NCBI RefSeq assembly: GCF_014654895.1
Contig: NZ_BNBE01000002.1
Location: 558,001-622,000, forward strand
DNA from: Streptomyces filamentosus
GTDB lineage: Bacteria; Actinomycetota; Actinomycetes; Streptomycetales; Streptomycetaceae
Length of the DNA: 64,000 nt
Direction of reading: 5' to 3'
In this document: piece by piece, positions 7,863 to 14,745 of the stretch
How the letters are laid out: every line of letters starts with the position of its first letter
How positions within the stretch are numbered: the stretch's first letter is position 1
The notes under the pieces: model-generated
The model's input: the letters and a program-made list of their open reading frames with translations, nothing else
Database searches by the model: none
Told to the model about the DNA's origin: nothing
Position numbers and translations under genes: made by a program

Positions 7863-8183
7863 TCGGAGTCCTCGTCTTCGCGGTGGATCGGGAGCGGCCG
7901 AAGTCATGGTGCCGCCGGGGCGGCCGCTCCGGAGCCTCTCGCCGGCGATACGGGACGGGGCCGGGACGCGCGGGACGCCGGGGGTGTGCGGGACGGGACG
8001 AGACGGGACGGCTCGCACCACGCGGCCGCCTGTGGCGCAGATCACTCGCACGGGCCCCGGAGGTCTGTGAGCCCCCTGTCTCACCGGGGCTCCGGTGTGA
8101 CAAAGTCCTGCCGCAGGTAGCGGCAAGTTGTTCATGAACTCCGCTTGAGACAAAGGGAGTTCAACACGGGGGAAGGGCTTCGG
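7863..8183. other. Divergent intergenic region, cell-wall gene / HTH regulator
   Basis: This 321-base spacer separates two divergent starts. It contains the 10-base palindrome GTTCATGAAC at 8130-8139, about 45 bases before the regulator start, as a possible operator. No open frame with a credible ribosome site is present and no tRNA or hairpin stands out. Confidence 0.4.
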
Positions 8184-9440
8184 ATGACTGCTGTCGAGAA
8201 GCGGGCCCGGGACGAGCGGCGTCGGCGGGACGCCGAACTCGGGGCCGTCCGCGAACGGGTCCTGGCGGGGATGCGCGGGATCAAGGAGGAATTCGGTCTG
8301 AGCTACGGCCGGCTCGCCGAGAAGACGCACTACAGCCGCTCGTCCTGGGAGCGCTTCCTCAACGGGAAGCAGTGGCCGAGCCGCGCCGCCGTCCAGCAGC
8401 TCGCGGACGTGGTCGGGCAGGACCCCGCGCCCCTGATCGCCCTCTGGGAACACGCCGAGAGGCTGGCCCGCAGAAACAGACGCGAGGAAACCGGGCCGGA
8501 GATCCAGAGGGACCAGGAGCAGGAGCCCGGACCGGGACAGTCGGCAGAGCGGGGAGAGCGAGAGGGGACGGACGGCCCGGGTCAGGAGGGCCGGGGCGAA
8601 GGCCGGGGCGAGGGCCGGGGCAGGGCTGCGCCGGGGCAGGGGCAGGAGGAGTCGGCAGGCCGGGGAGACCCCGTACGGGAGAGGGAACCCGTACGGGAGG
8701 AGCGGCGCGCGCCGAGTGACGCGCCGGCCTTATCCCAGGGGCACGACGGCGTCGGCGGGTCCGCGCGGGGCGGGGCCGGTCCGGCCGTGCAGGCCGCCGG
8801 GGGCGCGGCCGCCGAAGGCGCGGCCGGCCCCGGCGCGCCGGATCCGTACCGTGCCGCCGGGTTCGGACCCGGGCAACGCTCCGCCGGACGGGTGCGGCCG
8901 CTCGTCCACATGGCGATCGGCGCGGTCGTGGGCGCCCTGATCGTGATCGCCGTCCTCGGGGTGAGGTCCGATCCGGACGGTGCGCGGTCGGACGCGGGGA
9001 AGTCGACCGCGAGCGGGGAGAGTTCGGGGGTGACGGCCCAGGGCGCGGCCGAGCGCACGCCCGGCGCCGAGTCCGACCACCCCCTGCCGGGCTGCTCCGG
9101 GGAGTCCTGCCTCGGGCGCGAACCGCAGACGATGAACTGCCAGTGGGACGCGAAGACCGTCCGGCTCCTCTACCTGCGCGGGCTGCGGATCCAGCTCCGG
9201 CACAGCGCCGCCTGCCAGGCGGTCTGGGGGCGGCTGGAGAACGGGGCGATCGGCGACGGCGTGATCATCACCGACAAGGGCAGCAGGACGGAGGAGTCCA
9301 CCATCCGGGTGGACCGCGACACCTACACGCGGATGCTGTCGGTGGCCGAGTACCCCCTTTCGACCATCTCCCTCTGCGGGGTGATCCCGAAGGTCAAGGA
9401 GCAGGAGTGCGACCCCCCGCAGGACGCCCCGCAGCCCTGA
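8184..9440 (+). CDS. Membrane-anchored HTH protein with C-terminal DUF2690, bldA-type TTA codon
   Basis: The 418-residue protein has an N-terminal XRE-like helix-turn-helix (about residues 25-85; SYGRLAEKTHYSRSSWERF and AAVQQLADVVG), then a long low-complexity Glu/Gln/Gly-rich linker (about 100-235). A single membrane helix follows near residue 252 (VHMAIGAVVGALIVIAVLG), then an extracytoplasmic DUF2690 domain with paired cysteines (PGCSGESC and MNCQWD). This one-pass architecture suggests sensing outside and DNA binding inside. The ATG has GGGGAAGG ten bases upstream. Leucine 183 is encoded by TTA (8730-8732), so translation should need the bldA tRNA and be developmentally timed. It is flanked by cell-wall hydrolases, which are plausible targets. 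Confidence 0.85.
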   Translation: MTAVEKRARDERRRRDAELGAVRERVLAGMRGIKEEFGLSYGRLAEKTHYSRSSWERFLNGKQWPSRAAVQQLADVVGQDPAPLIALWEHAERLARRNRREETGPEIQRDQEQEPGPGQSAERGEREGTDGPGQEGRGEGRGEGRGRAAPGQGQEESAGRGDPVREREPVREERRAPSDAPALSQGHDGVGGSARGGAGPAVQAAGGAAAEGAAGPGAPDPYRAAGFGPGQRSAGRVRPLVHMAIGAVVGALIVIAVLGVRSDPDGARSDAGKSTASGESSGVTAQGAAERTPGAESDHPLPGCSGESCLGREPQTMNCQWDAKTVRLLYLRGLRIQLRHSAACQAVWGRLENGAIGDGVIITDKGSRTEESTIRVDRDTYTRMLSVAEYPLSTISLCGVIPKVKEQECDPPQDAPQP

Positions 9441-9502
9441 GGCGGTGACGCCCGGCGGGGTCCCGGGGCGTCCCGAGAAGCCGAAGCGGCCGAGTCCGGG
9501 GC

Positions 9503-9535
9503 GAGCAACTCCCTTATGGGACATCTGAGTTGCTC
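9503..9535. promoter_or_regulatory. 9-bp perfect inverted repeat upstream of the amidase
   Basis: GAGCAACTC at 9503-9511 is repeated in inverse at 9527-9535, with 15 bases between. The arms are moderately AT-rich for this genome. This looks like an operator or the base of a leader stem and lies about 60 bases before the amidase start. No known repressor is recognised. Confidence 0.5.
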
Positions 9536-9543
9536 ATAGCATT

Positions 9544-9578
9544 CGGCGGCCGCTCCGCGTCGTGCGGAGCGGCCGCCG
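9544..9578 (+). promoter_or_regulatory. Strong 15-bp hairpin in the amidase leader
   Basis: CGGCGGCCGCTCCGC (9544-9558) pairs perfectly with 9564-9578 around a GTCGT loop. The stem ends only 18 bases before the amidase ATG, just ahead of its GGGGAGAG site. It could terminate upstream transcription from the HTH gene, protect the mRNA, or hinder translation. There is no U-tract, which is usual in Streptomyces. Confidence 0.6.
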
Positions 9579-9596
9579 ACCACATGGGGAGAGACG

Positions 9597-10685
9597 ATGA
9601 GCGACCTGCCGATACCGCGTCCGCGACGGCGCGCGCTGCTGTCCGGGGCCTTCGCCCTCGGTGCGGGAGCGGTCCTGGGGACCGCGCTGCCGGGGACCGC
9701 GGGCGCCGCCGCGGGGGCCGCGCTCGCCGGACCGGTGATCTCCGGGTGCGTGGCCTGGGGCGCCCGCGAGCCGAGCAGCCCGGTGAAGCTGCTGGCCACC
9801 GGGCCGCAGAAGATCATCGTCCATCACACCGCGACCCCGAACAGCACCGACTACTCGCAGGCGCACGCCTTCGGGCTGTCCCGGTCGATCCAGAACGACC
9901 ACATGGACGCGCGGGGCTGGATCGACTCGGGCCAGCACTTCACGATCAGCCGCGGCGGCTGGATCACCGAGGGCCGTCACTCCAGCGCCGCCGCGCTGGC
10001 CGCCGGTGTCCAGCAGGTCGAGTCGGCGCACTGCACCGGCCAGAACACCGTCGCCGTCGGCATCGAGAACGAGGGCACCTACACGTCGGTGGACCCGCGG
10101 TCGGCGCAGTACGCGAAGCTGGTCGACCTCTGCGCGTACATCTGCTCCCAGTACGGGCTGCGCGCCTACCAGATCTTCGGGCACCGGGACTTCAACAACA
10201 CCGAGTGCCCCGGCGACCGGCTGTACGCGCTGCTGCCCCAGCTCAGGGCCGACGTCGCCGCCCGGATCGGCGGCAGCCCGGAGTGGGGCGGCTGGCCGGT
10301 GGCGCGGCTCGGCGACTCGGGCGAGCGGATCAGGTCGCTGCAGTACCTGCTCGCCTCCCGGGGGGCCTCGATCGTGGCCGACGGCTCCTTCGGGCCGGCG
10401 ACCGAGAGCGCGGTGCGGGCCTTCCAGACGACCAACCGCGCCGGGGTCGACGGCGTGGCCGGGAACCAGACCTGGCACCAGCTCGCCCACCCGCTCGCGC
10501 GCGGAACGCAGGGCGACGCGGTGAAGGCGCTTCAGGGCCAGCTCGTCGCGCGCGGTCAGACGCTGGTCGTCGACGGCAGCTTCGGTCCGGGCACCGAGGC
10601 GGGGGTGCGGGCGTTCCAGACCTCGGCGGGCCTGCCGGCCGACGGCGTGGCGGACGCCCGCACCTGGAGCCGGCTGCTGGCCTGA
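9597..10685 (+). CDS. Secreted N-acetylmuramoyl-L-alanine amidase (PGRP/amidase_2) with two peptidoglycan-binding repeats
   Basis: The 362-residue protein begins with a twin-arginine-type leader (RPRRRALLSGAFALGAGAVLG). The amidase domain spans about residues 45-215. Its zinc ligands are visible in IIVHHTATPN and GHRDFNNTECPGD (two His and one Cys), as in peptidoglycan-recognition amidases. Two C-terminal peptidoglycan-binding type 1 repeats (about 230-290 and 300-362) carry the typical DGSFGPATESAVRAFQ signature. It should cut the bond between muramic acid and L-Ala outside the cell. GGGGAGAG sets the start. It sits between two strong hairpins, so it is probably its own transcription unit. 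Confidence 0.93.
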   Translation: MSDLPIPRPRRRALLSGAFALGAGAVLGTALPGTAGAAAGAALAGPVISGCVAWGAREPSSPVKLLATGPQKIIVHHTATPNSTDYSQAHAFGLSRSIQNDHMDARGWIDSGQHFTISRGGWITEGRHSSAAALAAGVQQVESAHCTGQNTVAVGIENEGTYTSVDPRSAQYAKLVDLCAYICSQYGLRAYQIFGHRDFNNTECPGDRLYALLPQLRADVAARIGGSPEWGGWPVARLGDSGERIRSLQYLLASRGASIVADGSFGPATESAVRAFQTTNRAGVDGVAGNQTWHQLAHPLARGTQGDAVKALQGQLVARGQTLVVDGSFGPGTEAGVRAFQTSAGLPADGVADARTWSRLLA

Positions 10686-10703
10686 GTGACCGGCGCCCCG
10701 GTA

Positions 10704-10749
10704 CGGGAGAGGGGGGTGAGGCGGAAGACCGCCTCACCCCCCTCTCCCG
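10704..10749. terminator. Intrinsic terminator-like 21-bp hairpin after the amidase
   Basis: A perfect 21-base stem (10704-10724 with 10729-10749) closes on an AAGA tetraloop 19 bases after the amidase stop. This is one of the strongest hairpins in the window. The rest of the gap to 11003 (about 250 bases) contains only pyrimidine-rich sequence and the promoter region of the next gene, with no further gene seen. Confidence 0.85.
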
Positions 10750-11003
10750 CATCCCGGACCCCGTGCCCCCGGCCCCCGCTGCCCGTCCCCTCCCCGTCCC
10801 TCCCCTGCTCCCGTCCCGTCCCTCCCGTGCGTCCCGGCGGGGGCGCGTCCCGGGAGTGTCCCGAGTGGGCGACGGGACCTACGCATTCGCCGGTCGGCAC
10901 GGTCAGGATTCCGCTGGGCCGAAAACGGCGGCCACCGCAACAGGCCCCTCGCGCACCACCGGTCTCCACCGACCATCCGACATCCGACCACAGGAGTCAC
11001 GAC

Positions 11004-11426
11004 ATGCGTCGCATCCGCAGCACCACCCTCACCGCAGGTGCCCTCGCCCTCGCCGGTGTCGCCGCCACCTGCGTGGCGCTCGCCCCGGCGGCGTCCGCCT
11101 CGGCCCAGGCGTGCACGGTCACCACCCTCACCACGGGTGCGTACGAGTCGCAGGGCACCATCGCCACCAAGGCCTCCAGCGGCTGCGGTGACCTGAACCT
11201 GACCTACTCGTACAACGCCGGCAGCCGCACCTACGACGAGTACGCCGGCCGTTACAAGAAGTCGTCCGGCTGGGTGACCGGCTCGAAGCGGTACGTCCTG
11301 GCGTACGACGGCTCCCACAGCGTCAACGACTCCACGTACTGGCTCGTCACCGGCCTCTCCGCCGGCACCCAGTTCAGCGTCGCCAGCCTGTACGACGGCG
11401 GCGACACGGTCCGGATCACCCACTGA
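11004..11426 (+). CDS. Small secreted protein of unknown function
   Basis: The 140-residue product has a clear Sec signal peptide (residues 1-35, ending PAASASA) and a mature part of about 105 residues with two cysteines (QACTVTT and SSGCGDLNL), likely one disulphide. The mature part is rich in Thr, Ser, Tyr and Gly with alternating hydrophobic residues, suggesting a small beta-fold. I recognise no family. The ATG follows CAGGAG by about ten bases; a longer frame to 10686 runs through the terminator and is rejected. It sits among cell-wall hydrolases, which hints at a surface role only. Confidence 0.75.
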   Translation: MRRIRSTTLTAGALALAGVAATCVALAPAASASAQACTVTTLTTGAYESQGTIATKASSGCGDLNLTYSYNAGSRTYDEYAGRYKKSSGWVTGSKRYVLAYDGSHSVNDSTYWLVTGLSAGTQFSVASLYDGGDTVRITH

Positions 11427-11514
11427 TCCGCTCCCCGGCGGATCGGCAGTACGCCGCGGGACCACCGGCAGGACGGTCCCGCGGCACCCGGACGACCGAG
11501 AGGCACGAGACGCT

Positions 11515-12402
11515 GTGAAGAAGAGGCCGATCACCGCGGCGGTTCTGGGCGCCGTCGTCGCGGCGGCTGCCCTGACGGGTTGCGGGGGCGCCGCGCCGGG
11601 TCTCTCCGCGGCGCCCCTCCCCACGGCGCAGGGCCCCGTACGGCCGCCGACGGTGGTGCGGGGCCTGCCGGCGGAGCGGGACCTGACGGCGATGGTGCTG
11701 CCCGCGACCGGCGCGGACAGCAGGCTGGCCCAGGGGCTCGACGGCTTCGCCCAACTGGTGGGCCACGCACGGCTCCAGGAGTGCGCGGAGCGGGCGGGCG
11801 TACGGCTCCCCGAGGTGCCGCCCCCGGCGTACATCGGCTGGTCCGACCTGCCCGACCTGGGCTTCATCGGGCGGCACGGCCTCACGATGAGCGTGTCGGC
11901 CCTGCCGTCGGCCTCCCCGAGCGGCCGGGCGGCGGGCCGGACGGACGGGGCCGCGCAGCAGCGCTGCGGGACGGAGGGCCGCACCGCGGCCAAGGAGTTC
12001 CGGGACCTGTACTCGCCGCTCCAGTCGCTGTGGTGGCCGGAGGTCTCGGCGGTCCGGGACGACCCGCGGGCCCGCGAGGCCCTGCGGTCCCTGCCCGGCT
12101 GCCTCGCGCGGTACGGCGTCGAGGTGGAGGACGAGGACGGCTTCTTCGCCCTCGTCGACCGCACCGTCCAGGGCATCGAGGACGGGGCGGAGGCGGCCCG
12201 CGCCGACCGGGAACTCGGAGCGGCCTACGCCGCCTGCATGGCCCCGGTGGAAGCGGTCCGGGAACCCCTGCGCACCGCCCGCCGCACCGCCTTCGAGGCG
12301 GCGCACCGCGACGAACTCCGCGCGCTGGAAGGCGTCCTGCCGACGCGCATCCGGGAACTGGAGCGCCGGCACGGCCTGGCCTTCGGACACCCCGTCCCCT
12401 GA
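11515..12402 (+). CDS. Predicted lipoprotein of unknown function
   Basis: The 295-residue product from a GTG start has a lipoprotein signal: positive KKR, a hydrophobic run (AAVLGAVVAAAALTG) and the lipobox LTGC at residues 20-23. The mature domain has several cysteines (RLQECAERAG, QQRCGTEGR, LPGCLARYG, AAYACMAP) in a mostly helical, charged sequence with a repeated pattern of Glu/Arg-rich helices. I cannot assign a family; similar hypothetical lipoproteins are common in Streptomyces. It follows the small secreted protein by 88 bases, so the two may be co-transcribed, and it ends just before a hairpin. Confidence 0.75.
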   Translation: MKKRPITAAVLGAVVAAAALTGCGGAAPGLSAAPLPTAQGPVRPPTVVRGLPAERDLTAMVLPATGADSRLAQGLDGFAQLVGHARLQECAERAGVRLPEVPPPAYIGWSDLPDLGFIGRHGLTMSVSALPSASPSGRAAGRTDGAAQQRCGTEGRTAAKEFRDLYSPLQSLWWPEVSAVRDDPRAREALRSLPGCLARYGVEVEDEDGFFALVDRTVQGIEDGAEAARADRELGAAYAACMAPVEAVREPLRTARRTAFEAAHRDELRALEGVLPTRIRELERRHGLAFGHPVP

Positions 12403-12417
12403 GTACCGTCATGAGGA

Positions 12418-12443
12418 CGTCCTCGTCAACGTCCACGAGGACG
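12418..12443. terminator. Hairpin after the lipoprotein gene
   Basis: CGTCCTCGT (12418-12426) pairs perfectly with ACGAGGACG (12435-12443) around an eight-base loop, 15 bases past the stop codon. Position and lack of other function suggest a terminator. Confidence 0.6.
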
Positions 12444-12574
12444 GGCCGGGCACGACGCCCCGCGCACACGGCCCACGACCCATCCCCTGTCCCCGCACCC
12501 CGCCCCCGCCCCCGTAACCACCGCAGTCCAGTCCGACACGATGCGACATGATCCGACACGAGAGGGATCGCGCC

Positions 12575-13528
12575 ATGCTCCGATCGTCCGGTCCGCGCAA
12601 GAAGAGCGCCCGGATCGCCCTGTTCCTCGCCCTGACCACGGCCCTGCTCGTCCAGACGGGCGCCCCGGCCCAGGCGTTCGCGGGAGCCTCATACCACCTC
12701 CAGAGCTCGGGCAACCGAGGCAGCGACGTCGTCGCCCTCCAGCACCTGCTGGCCGCACGCGGCCAGTCCGTCGCCGCCGACGGGGTGTTCGGCTCCGGCA
12801 CGGCGGCCGCCGTCAAGAGCTTCCAGAGCTCCCAGGGCCTGACGGCGGACGGCATCGTCGGCCCGAACACCTGGGGCAGGCTCGTCGCCACGGTGCGCCA
12901 GGGCGACAACGGACCGGCCGTGAAGGCCGTGCAGTACCTGCTCAACGCCAAGCGTTCGGCGGGTCTGACGGTCGACGGCGCCTTCGGTCCGGCGACCACC
13001 GCCGCGGTGAAGACCTTCCAGAGCCACGCGGGCCTGTCCGCCGACGGCGTCGTCGGTCCCGACACCTGGCGCAACCTGGTCTGGCACTACGAGCTGGTGA
13101 ACTTCACCCACGTCTGCGACCAGAACCCGGACGGCAACGCGACCGCGAACTGGGCCACCGCCGCGGCCGTCGGCCAACTGGAGGCCGCGGCCGCCTCCTT
13201 CGCCTCGACCGGCCAGGGCAAGGTGCCGATGGGCGACGCGAGCTTCGAGCACGGCGGCGACATCCCGGGCCACGCCAGCCACGAGGTCGGGCTCGACATC
13301 GACCTCTGGCCCATCCGCACCGATTCCGCGCAGTGCTCGGCGGGCCGGATCACCTGGCAGTCCGGCACCTACGACCGGGCGGCCACCCGCCGGCTCGTGC
13401 AGGCGATCCGCGCGGCGGCCCCCGGGCACATCGAGGTCGTCTACTTCAACGACCCGACGCTGATCTCCGAGGGCCTGACCACGCAGTACCCGAACCACGA
13501 CAACCACCTCCACGTCCGCTACCGCTGA
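12575..13528 (+). CDS. Secreted murein endopeptidase (M74/MepA-like) with two peptidoglycan-binding repeats
   Basis: The 317-residue protein has a signal peptide (about residues 10-35), two peptidoglycan-binding type 1 repeats (about 40-165) and a C-terminal LAS-type metallopeptidase domain. The metal-site motifs are HASHEVGLDIDLW (His 236, Asp 243 region) and HDNHLHVRYR at the very end, the arrangement of penicillin-insensitive murein endopeptidase. It should hydrolyse peptide cross-links in the wall. ATG at 12575 is chosen for its GAGAGGGA site eight bases upstream; ATG at 12548 would add nine residues without one. It is followed after 31 bases by a related peptidase gene, so both are probably one transcript. 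Confidence 0.87.
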   Translation: MLRSSGPRKKSARIALFLALTTALLVQTGAPAQAFAGASYHLQSSGNRGSDVVALQHLLAARGQSVAADGVFGSGTAAAVKSFQSSQGLTADGIVGPNTWGRLVATVRQGDNGPAVKAVQYLLNAKRSAGLTVDGAFGPATTAAVKTFQSHAGLSADGVVGPDTWRNLVWHYELVNFTHVCDQNPDGNATANWATAAAVGQLEAAAASFASTGQGKVPMGDASFEHGGDIPGHASHEVGLDIDLWPIRTDSAQCSAGRITWQSGTYDRAATRRLVQAIRAAAPGHIEVVYFNDPTLISEGLTTQYPNHDNHLHVRYR

Positions 13529-13559
13529 CGCGGACCGGCGCAGCACCCGAAGGAGAGAC

Positions 13560-14480
13560 ATGCGCAGACGCTTCCCGGCACTGGTCGCCGCGGTCATCGC
13601 CGCGATGGTGGCCGTCCTGCTCGGGCCGGGCACCGCCTCGGCCGCCACCTGGCCCGTCATCGCCAACGGCGACAGCGGCGCCCAGGTGACGACGGTCCAG
13701 CACCTGCTCAACCACCGCGGGTACGCGACCACGGCCGACGGCGCCTTCGGTCCCGCGACCGAGGCGAAGGTCTCGGCGTTCCAGAGCGCCAACGGCCTCA
13801 CGGCCGACGGCTCGGTGGGCCCGCTGACCTGGCCCAAGCTGGTCGCCACGGTGCAGAGCGGCAGCACCGGCAACGCGGCCAGGGCGGCCCAGACCCAGCT
13901 GAACCGGTACGGGTACGGCCTCGCCGTCGACGGCGACTTCGGCACCGCGTCGGCCAACGCCGCCAAGGACTTCCAGTCCAAGCACGGACTGACGGCGGAC
14001 GGCATCGTGGGCCCGAACACCTGGAACGCCCTGGTCGGCGGCTCCGGCAGCGGCGGGGGCGGCACCGGCCGCGCCCAGCTCGCGGCGGCGATCGACGCCA
14101 ACTCCCGCATCTCCCTGCTCACCTACCACGTGAGCGGGGTCGTCGACGCCGACTCCACGGCCCAGGCGAACATCACCGACACCAAGAACGGCACCACCGC
14201 CGAGACCAGCAACTACAGCGACGTCGGCGAGCGCGAGGTCTGGCTCTCCACGGCCATGCTCAACGGCATGCTGAAGCTGGCCACGGAACGGGGCTACACC
14301 TTCCTGGTCACCGAGATCGCGGGCGGCGACCACTCGTCGAACTCGAACCACTACCGGGGCGTCGCGTTCGACGCGGACAACATGTCCGTCGGCAACGCCA
14401 CCTTCGTCAGCGCCTGCCGCGCGTACGGCGCGACGGAGGCCCTGGACGAGGGCAACCACGTCCACTGCGCCTGGCAGTAG
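13560..14480 (+). CDS. Secreted M15-like peptidase with two peptidoglycan-binding repeats
   Basis: The 306-residue protein has a signal peptide ending near TASA, two peptidoglycan-binding type 1 repeats (about residues 35-155) and a Gly/Ser linker (GGSGSGGGGTG). Its C-terminal domain carries the LAS metallopeptidase pattern: SNSNHYRGVAFDAD (His 264 and Asp 271 region) and NHVHCAWQ at the end. This suggests a zinc D-Ala-D-Ala carboxypeptidase or related wall peptidase. The start has AAGGAGAG a few bases upstream. A stretch of its second repeat (from 13990) is almost identical at DNA level to the upstream gene's first repeat (from 12839), indicating shuffling or gene conversion. Confidence 0.85.
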   Translation: MRRRFPALVAAVIAAMVAVLLGPGTASAATWPVIANGDSGAQVTTVQHLLNHRGYATTADGAFGPATEAKVSAFQSANGLTADGSVGPLTWPKLVATVQSGSTGNAARAAQTQLNRYGYGLAVDGDFGTASANAAKDFQSKHGLTADGIVGPNTWNALVGGSGSGGGGTGRAQLAAAIDANSRISLLTYHVSGVVDADSTAQANITDTKNGTTAETSNYSDVGEREVWLSTAMLNGMLKLATERGYTFLVTEIAGGDHSSNSNHYRGVAFDADNMSVGNATFVSACRAYGATEALDEGNHVHCAWQ

Positions 14481-14497
14481 TCCGGCGGGCTGCAGAA

Positions 14498-14528
14498 GCG
14501 GCCGGCGCCCGCCCGGGGCGCCGGCCGC
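14498..14528. terminator. Bidirectional terminator hairpin
   Basis: GCGGCCGGCGCCC (14498-14510) pairs perfectly with 14516-14528 around GCCCG, 18 bases after the peptidase stop and between converging genes. The rest of the gap to 14745 shows nothing recognisable. Confidence 0.75.
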
Positions 14529-14745
14529 ACCGCTCTGTTCCCCGGCCGGCCCGTCGGCGTCCGACCGCCGCTTCGGGTCCTCGATCCCGGCGTCCGGTTC
14601 CCCGGCGCTCGGCCGCTCCGCCGAGGCGCGGTGGCGGCCGGCGAGTTCGTCGGCGGGCCCGGACCCCCCTGCTGCCCGCGGTCGCCGAACGGGTGAGCCG
14701 CGGGCCGCAGGCCGTGGCGGCGGGGACGGTCCGGTCGCGGGCGGG

